Part shown: piece by piece, positions 11,571 through 21,193 of the stretch
Layout of the letters: every line of letters starts with the position of its first letter
How positions within the stretch are numbered: the first letter of the stretch is position 1
NCBI GenBank assembly: GCA_017623435.1
Contig: JAGAPD010000001.1
Coordinates: forward strand, 1-64,000
Reading direction: 5' to 3'
DNA: 64,000 nt
From: Clostridia bacterium
GTDB taxonomy: Bacteria > Bacillota > Clostridia > Christensenellales > Pumilibacteraceae
Program-made: the position numbers and the translations under genes
The notes under the pieces: model-generated
The model's input: only the letters and a program-made list of their open reading frames with translations
The model's database searches: none
Told to the model about the DNA's origin: nothing

Positions 11571-12191
11571 ATGAACGTTATTTGGCTGATTATTTTGTTT
11601 AGCGGTACGACCGTTATGCTTTTTACTAATCCCGACGGAGCGATAAAAGCAATGCTGACGGGCGCGAATAATTCGGTAAACCTTGCGCTTTCGCTACTAT
11701 CCACTTACGGATTTTGGCTGGGTTTTTTTGCGCTACTTGAACAAACGGGCGTTAGCGAATGGATAAACAAGCTTATCCGTCCGCTAATCCGCTTTCTTTT
11801 CCCCGGGATTAGCCGTGAGAGTGAAAAATACGTTTCGCTGAATATGTCCGCTAACCTTCTTGGGCTGGGTAACGCGTCCACGCCTATGGGAATCAAGGCA
11901 ATAAACTCAATGTACGAGGGAAAAGATTACGCAAACACGAATATGATTATGCTGACCGTGATTTCCGCTACCTCACTCCAAATAATTCCCTCCACCGTAA
12001 TCGGTATGAGGATTGCTCACGGCTCGGCTTTCCCCACTTCCTTTCTCTTCCCCTCAATCGTAGCGACGGTAACTTCTACGATAGTGGGTGTTTTACTGGT
12101 AAAACTACTGTCGCGCATAACCAAAAAACGCGAGAAAAAAGACGCTCTCCCCGTAGCCGTAAAACTAAGTAAAGGTAAAAACGCCGTATGA
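11571..12191 (+). CDS. spmA: Spore maturation protein A
   Basis: This 206-residue polytopic membrane protein has a nucleoside-recognition (Gate) fold. With SpmB it is needed for spore core dehydration and heat resistance in Bacillus and Clostridium. The conserved segment NASTPMGIKAI lies near residue 102, and five or so hydrophobic stretches are visible. GGAGG lies four bases from the ATG. It overlaps spmB by four bases (ATGA). Length is typical (about 190-210). It is one of the indicators that the host forms spores. Confidence 0.93.
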   Translation: MNVIWLIILFSGTTVMLFTNPDGAIKAMLTGANNSVNLALSLLSTYGFWLGFFALLEQTGVSEWINKLIRPLIRFLFPGISRESEKYVSLNMSANLLGLGNASTPMGIKAINSMYEGKDYANTNMIMLTVISATSLQIIPSTVIGMRIAHGSAFPTSFLFPSIVATVTSTIVGVLLVKLLSRITKKREKKDALPVAVKLSKGKNAV

Positions 12192-12691
12192 CGTCCTACG
12201 TGATTCCGTTAATTTTCCTGACCGTACTGCTTATTTCCGCACTCAAAAAACGCAACGCGTATTCGGTGTTTATCGAGGGCACTAAAAGCGCGATTTCGCT
12301 TATGTGCGAGGTGTTTCCTTTTCTTTTAGCAGTGATGACGGCGGTAGAACTTTTTAGAGCAAGTGGCGTAAGCGCGACGGTTTCGCAGTTTTTTGCGCCC
12401 GTTCTTAACCTCGTTGGAATTCCAAAAGAGCTGACTGAACTTATTTTAATTCGTCCACTTAGCGGAGCGGGCGCAATGGCGGTGCTTGACAATATTTTCA
12501 CGCTTTACGGCACGGATACTTATATAGGCGCGTGCGCCTCGCTAATATACGGCTCGAGCGAGACGGTGTTTTACGTTTCCAGCATCTATTTTTCTAAAAG
12601 CCAAGTCAAAAACTTGCGCTACGCTATTCCCGTTGCGCTCGTTTCTACCTTTGTAGGCTGTATAGTAGGCTGTTTACTGCTACGAATATAG
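12188..12691 (+). CDS. spmB: Spore maturation protein B
   Basis: This 167-residue membrane protein is the partner of SpmA, translationally coupled through the ATGA overlap. It carries the Gate-family segment IRPLSGAGAMAVL near residue 93 and the conserved YGSSETVFYV near residue 121. Four hydrophobic segments are visible and the length is normal. The pair acts in the sporulating cell during late maturation. A 30-bp palindromic terminator starts one base after the stop. Confidence 0.93.
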   Translation: MTSYVIPLIFLTVLLISALKKRNAYSVFIEGTKSAISLMCEVFPFLLAVMTAVELFRASGVSATVSQFFAPVLNLVGIPKELTELILIRPLSGAGAMAVLDNIFTLYGTDTYIGACASLIYGSSETVFYVSSIYFSKSQVKNLRYAIPVALVSTFVGCIVGCLLLRI

Positions 12692-12692
12692 C

Positions 12693-12722
12693 AAAACGGA
12701 GCGGTACGTACCACTCCGTTTT
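12693..12722. terminator. 30-bp palindromic terminator (copy 3)
   Basis: AAAACGGAG...CTCCGTTTT with core GGTACGTACC and one stem mismatch, followed by CATTTTTT. It lies between convergent spmB and the acetyltransferase. Confidence 0.9.
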
Positions 12723-12743
12723 CATTTTTTCGTGAGTATTTTA

Positions 12744-13385
12744 TTAGTCGTAAGGCTGAATATCTTCTTTGGAAATATCGTCGATTTTTTTGTCGCGATA
12801 ATAGTATTCGTAGTCCTTTTCGCTGATAGGACGCATAACGCGACACGGGTTTCCCACCGCTACCACGTTAGCAGGGATATCCTTTGTAACGATACTGCCA
12901 GCGCCTATTATACTGTTATCGCCTATGCTTACGCCCGGAAGCACCACCACCCCTGCGCCCAGCCAACAATTTTTACCGATACGCACGGGCAAATTATACT
13001 GGTAAGCACGCGCGCGAAGCTCGGGGCAAACGGGATGTCCTGCCGTTGCAAGCACCACGTTAGGTCCAAGCATCGTATAGTCGCCGATATAAATATCCGT
13101 GTCGTCCACGAGCGTCAGGTTAAAATTCGCGTAAACGTTCTTGCCTAAATGCGTGTGGTATCCACCCCAGTTCGCGTGAAAGGGCGGTTCGATATAACAG
13201 TTTTCGCCTGATTCTGCGAACATTTGTTTAATAAGCGCACTACGCTTTTCGCCCTCGCACGGGCGCGTCGCGTTGTAGTCGTACATTTTCTCCAAGCATT
13301 CGGCTTGAACCCTAAGAAGTTCTTCCGAGCCTGAGTTATACAAAATTCCACCCTTCATTCTTCGTATCGTTTCTTCAAGTGTCAT
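12744..13385 (-). CDS. Maltose/galactoside O-acetyltransferase family (LbH)
   Basis: This 213-residue left-handed beta-helix acetyltransferase is of the Maa/LacA/NodL type, which transfers acetyl from acetyl-CoA to sugars. The N-terminal helical cap is followed by hexapeptide repeats (IGDYTM, IGKNCW, IGDNSI, IGAGSIVTKDIP). The probable catalytic His is in TAGHPV near residue 116. The C-terminal extension DKKIDDISKEDIQPYD is charged. The sugar substrate cannot be read from the sequence. It stands alone. Confidence 0.88.
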   Translation of the reverse strand: MTLEETIRRMKGGILYNSGSEELLRVQAECLEKMYDYNATRPCEGEKRSALIKQMFAESGENCYIEPPFHANWGGYHTHLGKNVYANFNLTLVDDTDIYIGDYTMLGPNVVLATAGHPVCPELRARAYQYNLPVRIGKNCWLGAGVVVLPGVSIGDNSIIGAGSIVTKDIPANVVAVGNPCRVMRPISEKDYEYYYRDKKIDDISKEDIQPYD

Positions 13386-13481
13386 AGCAGTAAATCTCCA
13401 AAATTTTTAGGTAGAGTGCGATAACGCGCACCGATTATGCAATAAATTCGCTTACGAGCGATAAAAAACCGACTAAAAAGA

Positions 13482-13515
13482 AAAAACGCCCGAGGTATGC
13501 CCCGAGCGTATTTTT
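13482..13515 (-). terminator. Terminator after spoVG
   Basis: Hairpin ACGCCCGAGG/CCCCGAGCGT with two mismatches and a four-base loop. It resembles the 30-bp family in its AAAACG edge, but its centre is not AC|GY. Confidence 0.7.
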
Positions 13516-13527
13516 TTGACCGTAAAA

Positions 13528-13806
13528 TTAGTCCTCGTTTTCAGCCTGAGAACGAGCCTTTTCGAATTCGTCAAGAACTGCCTTTTTAAGCATTTCTCTC
13601 GTTTCGGTATTGATAGGATGAACGATGTCTTTATATTCGCCGTCGGGAGTCTTCTTGCTGGGCATAGCAATAAAGAAATCCTCGTTCCCCTCTAATACCT
13701 TTACGTCGTGAATAACAAAGCAGTTATCAATAGTTACGGATGCAACTGCCTTAAGCTTGCCTTCTTCTTTCTTAACGAGTCTAACTCTCACTTCGCTAAT
13801 GTTCAT
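13528..13806 (-). CDS. spoVG: SpoVG RNA/DNA-binding regulator
   Basis: This 92-residue regulator is named for a role in Bacillus asymmetric septation and is now known as a nucleic-acid-binding global regulator in Gram-positives. It shows the conserved start [11 protein letters not shown], the [14 protein letters not shown] strand and the signature [18 protein letters not shown]. Length is normal. The ATG follows AAGGGG. It has its own promoter and terminator, so it is monocistronic. Because SpoVG also exists in non-spore-formers, it is weaker evidence for sporulation than spmAB or yabP. Confidence 0.96.
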   Translation of the reverse strand: MNISEVRVRLVKKEEGKLKAVASVTIDNCFVIHDVKVLEGNEDFFIAMPSKKTPDGEYKDIVHPINTETREMLKKAVLDEFEKARSQAENED

Positions 13807-13858
13807 AAAAATATCCCCTTGTAATATCTAATTGACGTTTTTCGTCTTACTTGTCTTA

Positions 13859-13887
13859 ATTGTACTATATATTTTGCGTTTTGGCAA
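13859..13887 (-). promoter_or_regulatory. Promoter of spoVG
   Basis: On the minus strand TTGCCA and TACAAT are separated by 17 bases. This is a sigma-A-like match; I did not identify the sigma-H promoter known from Bacillus. Confidence 0.65.
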
Positions 13888-13962
13888 GTATTTTTGAGAT
13901 ATCTTTTTAAAAAAATGGCGAGAATATGCAAAAAATTCGCATTTTTGAGCATAATATTCACT

Positions 13963-14103
13963 ATGGAATGCTGTATATGCAAAAAAATAATCACGGCAGA
14001 ATGCTCTCGCTTTTGCCGAAATTGCGGAAAACATTACTGCGAAAACTGCGCAAACTCTTTTATTTTATGCTCGTGCAACGAAAAATTAAATAGATATAAT
14101 TAA
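13963..14103 (+). CDS. Small cysteine-rich protein (46 residues), tentative
   Basis: This short plus-strand frame encodes 46 residues with ten cysteines, several in CxC or CxxC pairs (CCIC, CRNC, CENC, CSC) plus His near the third pair, a pattern like a small double zinc ribbon. It lies alone between the divergent spoVG promoter region and the end of mnmG. No good ribosome site is visible (only GAG about 14 bases upstream). The non-random cysteine spacing is the only positive evidence. Confidence 0.4.
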   Translation: MECCICKKIITAECSRFCRNCGKHYCENCANSFILCSCNEKLNRYN

Positions 14104-14129
14104 ATTTTTGGGGGATGATAAATCGCGCC

Positions 14130-16001
14130 TTACTTTTTCAAATTTACGATCAGAACGTTCACGTCAGCAGGCGTTACACCGCTGATTCTTGCTGCCTGAC
14201 CGATAGAAAGAGGCTTGATTTTGTTCAATTTTTCCGCCGCCTCTAGTCTTAAACCTTTGACCTCGCGGTAGTCCGTATCGGGCGAAAGCGTGCTGTTTTC
14301 AAGCCGTTTTTGCTCTGCTCTCGCTTTTTCCGCGCGCGCTAAGTAGCCCTCGTACTTGACCTCAACGAAAAGCTGTTCAACGACGGCGCTGTCAAATTCC
14401 GCAAACACGTCGACGTACTTAGATAAAACCGCAGGGGTAACGAAGGGGTGACGGATAAGCGCGCTTAAGCTCACTCCCGTGACGGGCGCTTTTTCGCCGT
14501 TATCCTCAAACATTTTAGTAATTTCCTTAGGCGAGAAAACACGGCTAAGCTTTTTACGCGCGCTCTCAAGCGCGTTTTTCTTTTTGTTAAACTCGCGCCA
14601 ACGCTTGTCGCTGACCAATCCCATTTCCCTGCCGATAGGGGTAAGACGAAGGTCGGCGTTGTCCTGACGAAGCGAAAGCCTGAATTCCGCGCGCGAAGTC
14701 ATCATGCGGTACGGCTCGTTAGTGCCCACGGTCACGAGGTCGTCAATAAGCACGCCGATATAGGAATTGTCGCGCGTAAGCACCATAGGGGGTAAACCCT
14801 TAAAGTATCTTGCGCCGTTAATACCTGCTACTATACCCTGCGCAGCCGCTTCCTCGTAGCCCGAGGTTCCGTTTATCTGACCAGCAAAGAACAAGCCCTT
14901 GATTCTTTTGTGCATAAGCGTTGGGTAAAGCTCGAGCGGATTGATGCAGTCGTACTCGATAGCGTACGCGTCGCGCATAATTTCCACTTTTTCAAAGCCC
15001 ACGATACTGCGGTACATACCGTTTTGAACGAACGCAGGAAGCCCCGTCGAAAGTCCCTGAACGTACATTTCTTCCGTACCCTCGCCCTCGGGCTCGAGGA
15101 AAAACTGGTGTCTTTCCTTGTCCGCAAAGCGCACGATTTTGTCCTCAATGGACGGACAATACCTTGCACCCACGCCGTCGATAAGCCCTGAATACTTGGG
15201 CGAAAGCATAATGTTATCGCGAATAACCTCGTGCGTGTCCTCGTTGGTGTAACCAAGATAGCAACAGCGCTTAGTCGCATTGACCTTTTTAGAGAGCACG
15301 GAAAAGGAATAAATATCCGTTTCGCCCTCTTGCACCTCGAGCTTAGTTAAGTCAATGGTGGAGCGTTTAACACGCGCAGGCGTACCCGTCTTAAAGCGTC
15401 TTACGTCCATTCCAAGCGCGCGCAAATTATCCGACAAATGATTAGCGCGGTTAAAGCACACGGGGCCCTTTTCCTCGATAACGTCCCCCACGATTATGGT
15501 GGATTTGAGGTACACGCCACACGCCAAAACGACTACGGGCGCGTAATATTCCATATCGTAAACGCTCTTAACGCCCTTGATTTCGTCACCCTCTACGATA
15601 AGCTCTTTCGCCTCGCCTTGGCGGAGATGAAGCTTACTTTGTTTTTCAAGCACGCTCTTCATATAAGCGTGATACTTATATTTATCCACTTGGGCGCGGA
15701 GTGACTGCACGGCAGCGCCCTTGCTCTTATTAAGCATACGGAGCTGAGTAAGCGTTTTGTCCGCGGCAATACCCATTTCTCCGCCCAGCGCGTCTACCTC
15801 GCGGACGAGGTGTCCTTTTGCCGTACCACCGATAGAAGGGTTACACGCCAAATAGCCCACGTTGTCCAGCGTTATTGACAACACGAGCGTTTCTAACCCC
15901 AAACGGGCAAGAGCGAGCCCCGCCTCAACACCGGCATGGCCCGCACCTACTACTATTGCGTCGTAATTGACGCGTTTCGTAATGTTTTCGTTTTCTTTCA
16001 T
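14130..16001 (-). CDS. mnmG: tRNA uridine-34 5-carboxymethylaminomethyl modification enzyme
   Basis: This 623-residue FAD enzyme (GidA) acts with MnmE to modify the wobble uridine of certain tRNAs. The N-terminal dinucleotide-binding motif GAGHAGVEAGLA starts near residue 18, and the family signature CNPSIGGTAKGHL lies near residue 53. The C-terminal helical domain that binds MnmE is intact, and length is typical. It starts 3 bases after potD ends, so it may be transcribed with the polyamine operon. mnmE and rsmG, its common neighbours, are not here. Confidence 0.97.
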   Translation of the reverse strand: MKENENITKRVNYDAIVVGAGHAGVEAGLALARLGLETLVLSITLDNVGYLACNPSIGGTAKGHLVREVDALGGEMGIAADKTLTQLRMLNKSKGAAVQSLRAQVDKYKYHAYMKSVLEKQSKLHLRQGEAKELIVEGDEIKGVKSVYDMEYYAPVVVLACGVYLKSTIIVGDVIEEKGPVCFNRANHLSDNLRALGMDVRRFKTGTPARVKRSTIDLTKLEVQEGETDIYSFSVLSKKVNATKRCCYLGYTNEDTHEVIRDNIMLSPKYSGLIDGVGARYCPSIEDKIVRFADKERHQFFLEPEGEGTEEMYVQGLSTGLPAFVQNGMYRSIVGFEKVEIMRDAYAIEYDCINPLELYPTLMHKRIKGLFFAGQINGTSGYEEAAAQGIVAGINGARYFKGLPPMVLTRDNSYIGVLIDDLVTVGTNEPYRMMTSRAEFRLSLRQDNADLRLTPIGREMGLVSDKRWREFNKKKNALESARKKLSRVFSPKEITKMFEDNGEKAPVTGVSLSALIRHPFVTPAVLSKYVDVFAEFDSAVVEQLFVEVKYEGYLARAEKARAEQKRLENSTLSPDTDYREVKGLRLEAAEKLNKIKPLSIGQAARISGVTPADVNVLIVNLKK

Positions 16002-16004
16002 AAA

Positions 16005-17336
16005 TTAAGACGCCTTGATTCTGATCCACATTTTTGCCATTTCAATGCTTGCGTCTTTGTCAGAGTCCTTCATAACGGCGCATCTGTCAAGTACGCTTTG
16101 CGAGGGGAATAGCATATCAATAAACATTTCGCCAAAGTCTTTGCCCTCAGCGCCCTCGAAAAATTCTACGTAATATTCTACGTCTTCAGCGATTTCTTCG
16201 TCGTACTCAGGCTCTAAACCGCATACCACGTCCCACGCCGTTTGCATAATTTCCTTGGTGTCGTTAGCCACTTCGATATGGGGCGACGAGCAACCTGCAT
16301 AGTCGCGGTTGAGGTATGCCTGATCATACTGACAAAGGTATTTTAGAAAGTACTGCGCCGCCTTTTCGTTTTGCGTAAACTTGGGAATTACGAACGAATC
16401 CACCCAAACGTTTGCGCCCTCAACGGGCACACCGTAGTATAGGTCGGTGCTGTCTTCCATCGCGTAGCCTGCGTCGCACGACCAAAAAAGTCCGTAGTAG
16501 CCAGACGGCTCGGAAGTAATCATATCGTCCTTTCCGTCGTCAGACTCGTACGCAAACAAGAATTGCTTTTGGTGCTTAAGCGTATCTTCCACTCTTCTCA
16601 TATTTTCCGAAGAAGTGTCGTTAAGCACGCTTTGGAGCAAGGCTTTGTACTGATCGTTATAGTCGGTAAAGCCGTTGGACGCGTCGGAAAGCGCCTGCGT
16701 GTTAGCCACGATGGACGCGGACGAGAAGGCGTCGCGGATAGAGTTTTTCATATAGCGACGGTTTTCGTATACGCCCGATTTAAACAAGCAATCCCACGTC
16801 AAATTTTTCCAGTCAAACAAGGGCTCACCCTGTTCATCCACCACCAAATCGCGACGGTACATAATGCCGAAAGTTCCCCACATATAGGGCACGGAATAGC
16901 GCACCGCGTCGGTGTAGTCTGGGCGCGAATTCCAGTTTTCGTAGTCGTTGACCGAGCGGATAATATTTTCCTCCATAACACCGCTTTCGCCCTCCTCACC
17001 GTAAACGATTTCGCGGTCGATAGGAAGAAGGAGGTCGTTTCTCAGCATTCTCGACAAGATATAGTCGGAGCTACATACCACGTCGTAGTCGGCGTGTTTT
17101 TTGTAAATTTCGGTGTACATATCCTCGTTGGTTATGTACGTTTTGTACTGCAATGTCACGCTTTCACCCGTTTCCTCGTAATACCAGTCCTCAAAGCCTT
17201 CGAGCACGCTTTCGTCCATATATTCGCCAAGGTTATATACTTTAAGTATTTTCGATCTATCCGCGCAACCGGTAAAGAGCGTACACGAACTTACGCACAA
17301 AATTACCGAGAGAAGAATAAGCAAAAATCTTTTCAT
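16005..17336 (-). CDS. potD: Spermidine/putrescine ABC transporter substrate-binding lipoprotein
   Basis: This 443-residue extracellular lipoprotein should capture polyamines for the PotABC transporter. The N-terminus is a lipoprotein signal with lipobox LFTGC, making Cys24 the lipidated residue. The mature part has the PotD/PotF-like start VYNLGEYMDESVL and the downstream WGTFGIMYR segment. It is longer than E. coli PotD (348) because of central insertions and a C-terminal extension. The ATG directly abuts the end of potC. Substrate choice between putrescine and spermidine is not readable. Confidence 0.92.
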   Translation of the reverse strand: MKRFLLILLSVILCVSSCTLFTGCADRSKILKVYNLGEYMDESVLEGFEDWYYEETGESVTLQYKTYITNEDMYTEIYKKHADYDVVCSSDYILSRMLRNDLLLPIDREIVYGEEGESGVMEENIIRSVNDYENWNSRPDYTDAVRYSVPYMWGTFGIMYRRDLVVDEQGEPLFDWKNLTWDCLFKSGVYENRRYMKNSIRDAFSSASIVANTQALSDASNGFTDYNDQYKALLQSVLNDTSSENMRRVEDTLKHQKQFLFAYESDDGKDDMITSEPSGYYGLFWSCDAGYAMEDSTDLYYGVPVEGANVWVDSFVIPKFTQNEKAAQYFLKYLCQYDQAYLNRDYAGCSSPHIEVANDTKEIMQTAWDVVCGLEPEYDEEIAEDVEYYVEFFEGAEGKDFGEMFIDMLFPSQSVLDRCAVMKDSDKDASIEMAKMWIRIKAS

Positions 17337-18131
17337 TTACTTGTCCTCCTTTTTGCGCTTTGCCATATTCATAATGATAAGCATTACCAAAATCACCACG
17401 AAAATAAGCGACGACACGGCACGCCAAACGGCAGGAATGCCTTTCTTGGTCGCGCTGTAAATCATAGTGGAGATAGTTTGCACGTCGCCGTTGATGAACT
17501 TACTGATAACGTAGTCGTCAAGCGAGAGCGTGAACGCCAAGCCAAAGCCTGCGATCATTCCGGGGATAAGCTGAGGAAGGATAACGGTCACGAGCGTTCT
17601 CAGCGGTCCTGCGCCAAGGTCAAGTCCTGCCTCGTAAAGGTTGGGGTTAAGCTGGGTAAGTCGGGGCATTACCGACAATAACACGTAAGGCATCGTGATG
17701 ATGGTGTGCGCAATAATAAGCGCAGGGAAGCCTTCAAGCTCGCGCGGGAAAAGCGTAAAGAAAAGCATAAACGCTGCACCCGTTACGATTTCGGCGTTGA
17801 CTACGGTAATTTGGCTCATTCCGTTCACGATAGCTTTTGGACGGCGTTTAAGCTTATGAATTCCCACCGCTCCCACAGTGCCTATGATGGTAGCGAGCGT
17901 TGAGGAAGTCAGCGCGAGGATAAAGGTATTTTTGATTGCCTCCAAAATTCCCTCGTTTTGCATAAGCTCTGCGTAAAGGTCAGCCGACCAAGTAATATTT
18001 GCCCAGTTTCCGATTGCTTTTGACGTGGGCGCAAACGAGAATATTATAAGAATAATGATAGGAAGGTACACGAACGCGAGCATAAGCGCGATGAAAATCC
18101 AGCCCACCGTTTTAAAGGTCTTATTTCTCAT
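17337..18131 (-). CDS. potC: Spermidine/putrescine ABC transporter permease PotC
   Basis: This 264-residue inner-membrane permease has six predicted segments. The ABC EAA loop is visible as YEAGLDLGAGPLRTLVTVILP near residue 165, where the ATPase docks. The N-terminus FIALMLAFVYLPIIILIIFSF matches PotC/PotI. It overlaps potB by four bases (ATGA) and is followed at once by potD, so it is co-translated in the operon. It ends in a basic KRKKEDK tail. Confidence 0.94.
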   Translation of the reverse strand: MRNKTFKTVGWIFIALMLAFVYLPIIILIIFSFAPTSKAIGNWANITWSADLYAELMQNEGILEAIKNTFILALTSSTLATIIGTVGAVGIHKLKRRPKAIVNGMSQITVVNAEIVTGAAFMLFFTLFPRELEGFPALIIAHTIITMPYVLLSVMPRLTQLNPNLYEAGLDLGAGPLRTLVTVILPQLIPGMIAGFGLAFTLSLDDYVISKFINGDVQTISTMIYSATKKGIPAVWRAVSSLIFVVILVMLIIMNMAKRKKEDK

Positions 18132-18919
18132 AACGCACCTCCTACCGAGCTCTCTTCCTTGCCGAACAAATTAGTTATAAGCATAGACGCCGCAATAAGA
18201 ATAAGCATAATGAACGAATACGCCGCACCGATATTCCAGGTATAAAATTCGCCGAGGTAGTCGTTTATAAGGTTACCGAACAGGTAAACGTCCTTGTTGC
18301 CAAGCATTTCGGTTATGCCTATCGTAGAAACTGCCGGCATAAACACCATAAGCACTCCGCTAACGATTCCGGGCACGGAAAGAGGGAGAGTTACGCGAGT
18401 AAAACTTTTAAGCGGACCTCCGCCAAGGTCGTAGGACGCCTCGAGATAACTTTTGTCCATATTGCTAAGTGTCGTATAGATAGGCAGTAGCATAAAGGGG
18501 AAAAAGTCGTAAACGAGTCCGATTATTACCGCAAGCGTTCCGCGTTCAAGCCCTATCATTTCAAAAAGCGTACGAATCGCGTAGGTACGAAGTAGCGAGT
18601 TTATCCACATAGGAGTTACGAACAGGACTACGAGTACCGCGTATTTGTTAAAGTGCGAGTTTGCCAAAAAGTAAGCAAGCGGATACGCCAAAAGCAAGCA
18701 TATTACCGTTGCAATCGCCGCAATTCCTATCGAACGCCAAAGTACGTTTTGCGTGTCTGACTCCGTAAAGAAATACATAAAGTTGTTCATCGTGAACGCC
18801 CCCTCGAAGTCGGTGAACGCGAAGTAAAGCATTATAAGGAGCGGAACGACTACGAACACGACGCAAAGAAAGGCGTAAGGAAAAGCAAAGTATTTTTGCT
18901 TAAAGCTCAGTTTCTTCAT
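18128..18919 (-). CDS. potB: Spermidine/putrescine ABC transporter permease PotB
   Basis: This 263-residue permease pairs with PotC to form the polyamine channel. The EAA loop appears as [21 protein letters not shown] near residue 157, and six membrane segments are visible. Its ATG lies inside the last codons of potA (20-base overlap) behind GAGGAGG, which decides the start. Length and motif order are normal for PotB. Confidence 0.94.
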   Translation of the reverse strand: MKKLSFKQKYFAFPYAFLCVVFVVVPLLIMLYFAFTDFEGAFTMNNFMYFFTESDTQNVLWRSIGIAAIATVICLLLAYPLAYFLANSHFNKYAVLVVLFVTPMWINSLLRTYAIRTLFEMIGLERGTLAVIIGLVYDFFPFMLLPIYTTLSNMDKSYLEASYDLGGGPLKSFTRVTLPLSVPGIVSGVLMVFMPAVSTIGITEMLGNKDVYLFGNLINDYLGEFYTWNIGAAYSFIMLILIAASMLITNLFGKEESSVGGAL

Positions 18920-20390
18920 CGCCGTCCTCCTCTATTTTCTCAACGGTAATTTTTTCGGGCGCAATGGAGATACCTACGCGGTCGTCGATATCCCATTCGT
19001 CCACAGTGTCCGTGTAGAAGTCCTCGTCCGTGTCGGTATAAATTTGCACCTGATAATACGTACCCTTATAAAGCGTTTGGGTAACGTTACCACCGATAAT
19101 TCCGTCCTCTTCGTCGTCGGTAAGGGTAACCGCGTCAAAGGGCACGCTTACTTTTACCTTCGTTCCTTTTTCTAAATTATCTACGTTGTTAAACTGGAAA
19201 TATCCTTCGCAGAATTTAACGGTATCTTCGCTGTCAATCACACCGAAAAACTCGTTTACGGTACGAAGTTTTTTCATGATATGAATACCGTCTGGTTTAA
19301 TTCCCAGGCGTACGTATGCCCCAACTTTTGCCTCAGTCGTGGATTGAACGGTAAATTCGTAGCCGTTTGCCTCGATTTCCATCTCGTACCAAGTACCCTT
19401 AAAAACGGTACTCGTAACCTGACCGGAAAGCTGTCCTTTGTCGCTGTCGGCAGGATAAATTTTGATGTCCTCGGGACGCACCACGAGGTCGACCGATTCG
19501 TTTTTAGCAAAGCCCTTATCCTCACACTCAAACAGCGTGTCGAGGAATTTTACGGAAAAGTCCTTTACCATAACGCCCGACAAAATATTACTCTCGCCGA
19601 TAAAGTTCGCAACGAACGCGTTTGCCGGCTCGTCGTAAATCTTTTTGGGCGTTCCGATTTGCTGAATAACGCCGTCGTTCATTACCACTACCGCGTCGGA
19701 CATCGTAAGCGCTTCTTCTTGGTCGTGCGTTACGTAAACGAAAGTAATGCCAAGCTCCTTATGCATTTTCATAAGCTCGATTTGCATTTCCTTACGCATT
19801 TTAAGGTCAAGCGCACCAAGAGGCTCGTCCAAAAGCAAAACCTTAGGCTCGCAAACGAGCGCGCGCGCAATCGCTACACGCTGTTGCTGACCGCCCGAAA
19901 GCGAGGTCACGTTTCTATGACCGTAGTCGGCAAGTCCTACCATTTTGAGCGCGTTATTTACCTTTTCTTCAATTTCCGCTTTGGTGTACTTGCGCTTTTT
20001 CGTCGTTTTTTGTCCGTTTTTATCCACGCATTCAACGTCAATTTGTTTGAGCTTAAGCCCGTACGCGACGTTTTTGAACACGTTAAGGTGTGGGAAAAGC
20101 GCGTATTTTTGGAATACGGTGTTTACGGGGCGCTTGTAGGGCGGAATCGCAGTCATTTCAGCGTTTTCTATGTAAATATTACCGTTAGTGGGCGTTTCAA
20201 AGCCTGCTATCATACGAAGGAGCGTCGTTTTTCCGCATCCCGACGGACCTAAAAGCGTAACGAATTGACCTTTTCTAATGGAAAGGTTAATATCGTCAAT
20301 GACCGTTACGTCGTCAAAAGTTTTCGTAACGTTCTTAACTTCAATGATTTTCTCAAATTTCTTTTCAACTTTTTCTCTGGTTTCTTTCAT
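18900..20390 (-). CDS. potA: Spermidine/putrescine ABC transporter ATP-binding protein, extended
   Basis: This ATPase powers polyamine import. It has Walker [10 protein letters not shown] near residue 50, signature LSGGQQQR near residue 164, Walker [12 protein letters not shown] and the switch His in THD. At 496 residues it is well over the usual 350-380. Two changes explain this: a Lys-rich insertion near residues 115-140 ([17 protein letters not shown]) and a C-terminus with what looks like a second TOBE-type beta domain after residue 390. The gene follows the regulator by 11 bases. Confidence 0.94.
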   Translation of the reverse strand: MKETREKVEKKFEKIIEVKNVTKTFDDVTVIDDINLSIRKGQFVTLLGPSGCGKTTLLRMIAGFETPTNGNIYIENAEMTAIPPYKRPVNTVFQKYALFPHLNVFKNVAYGLKLKQIDVECVDKNGQKTTKKRKYTKAEIEEKVNNALKMVGLADYGHRNVTSLSGGQQQRVAIARALVCEPKVLLLDEPLGALDLKMRKEMQIELMKMHKELGITFVYVTHDQEEALTMSDAVVVMNDGVIQQIGTPKKIYDEPANAFVANFIGESNILSGVMVKDFSVKFLDTLFECEDKGFAKNESVDLVVRPEDIKIYPADSDKGQLSGQVTSTVFKGTWYEMEIEANGYEFTVQSTTEAKVGAYVRLGIKPDGIHIMKKLRTVNEFFGVIDSEDTVKFCEGYFQFNNVDNLEKGTKVKVSVPFDAVTLTDDEEDGIIGGNVTQTLYKGTYYQVQIYTDTDEDFYTDTVDEWDIDDRVGISIAPEKITVEKIEEDGDEETEL

Positions 20391-20401
20391 TTCGTCACCT
20401 C

Positions 20402-20935
20402 TTAAAAATTAGGTGGGCAGGACAGCCACAAAATTACTGCCTTGCATTTGCCCGTGTTTTCTATATAATGCGCTTTATCAGCTCTGTAATAAAAGCTTTC
20501 GCCTTTTTTAGCCTTCTCACTTCGCTTGCCTACCGTCACTCGCACTTCGCCGTCAAGCACGTAGCCAAACTCTTGCCCTTCGTGCGGAAGGTCCTTTTCG
20601 GTGGACGCGCCTACGCTTATTTCCATTCGTATCGGCTCCATGGCGTTTTTCTGCGCAGTAGGCACTAACCAGGTCACCGTCGTGTCCTCGCCCTGCTTTA
20701 CGAAGTAATCGTCCTCGCCAAAGGTCAGCTTTTCCTCCTCGTCCGACGCGAAAAAGTCAGTTAAGCTACTACCCAGCGCTTGCAAAATATCTTTTAGCGT
20801 GGTTATCGACGGGCTCGTTAAATCGTTTTCAAGCTGTGAAATATAACCCTTCGTCAGCTCGCATCTGTCCGCAAGCTCTTCTTGCGTAAGCTGGTTTTTC
20901 AGCCTAAGCTCTTTAATTTTAAGTCCGATTTCCAT
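20402..20935 (-). CDS. XRE-cupin transcriptional regulator of the polyamine operon
   Basis: This 177-residue regulator has an N-terminal XRE helix-turn-helix (about 6-60, [21 protein letters not shown]) and a C-terminal cupin domain (about 105-172, [14 protein letters not shown]) that should sense a small molecule, as in PuuR. It is the first gene of the operon with potABCD, so it probably controls polyamine uptake in response to polyamine level. Two related palindromic sites upstream are candidate operators. The start ATG is preceded by AAGGAAGTG. Confidence 0.9.
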   Translation of the reverse strand: MEIGLKIKELRLKNQLTQEELADRCELTKGYISQLENDLTSPSITTLKDILQALGSSLTDFFASDEEEKLTFGEDDYFVKQGEDTTVTWLVPTAQKNAMEPIRMEISVGASTEKDLPHEGQEFGYVLDGEVRVTVGKRSEKAKKGESFYYRADKAHYIENTGKCKAVILWLSCPPNF

Positions 20936-20960
20936 TTTTTCACACTTCCTTTTGCTCGTG

Positions 20961-21030
20961 ATTAGTAAAACCTTACTCGAGGTTTAGCAAGTCACATAAT
21001 AATAAACTTTTGGTTTAATTTTACTAAACA
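20961..21030. promoter_or_regulatory. Candidate operators of the XRE-cupin regulator
   Basis: Two similar imperfect dyads lie upstream of the regulator: TTAGTAAAACC...GGTTTAGCAA at 20962-20990 and GGTTTAATTTTACTAAAC at 21012-21029. They share GGTTTnnnTTTACTAA-like sequence in opposite orientation. I infer autoregulation; no footprint evidence. Confidence 0.45.
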
Positions 21031-21135
21031 AGCATATTGTAATGATTACGCGCTATAATGTCAATCGTTTTGAGCCCTTTTTTCATAATATTTTAGAATA
21101 TTTTTCATTAATAAGCGATTTTTAAGCGTATATAC

Positions 21136-21164
21136 TTGTAAAACGCTTTTTTTTGTGCTATAAT
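21136..21164 (+). promoter_or_regulatory. Promoter of divIC-like/ppx operon
   Basis: TTGTAA and TATAAT separated by exactly 17 bases; the ATG is 30 bases beyond, after AAGGAG. Confidence 0.8.
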
Positions 21165-21193
21165 TAGCTTGTAATTATATTTAAGGAGCATTT

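Noticed and set aside
16563..17681. Long open frame antisense to potD and potC
   Set aside because: It is a mirror of two well-supported genes; its translation is rich in His, Arg and Val with no motif and no ribosome site.
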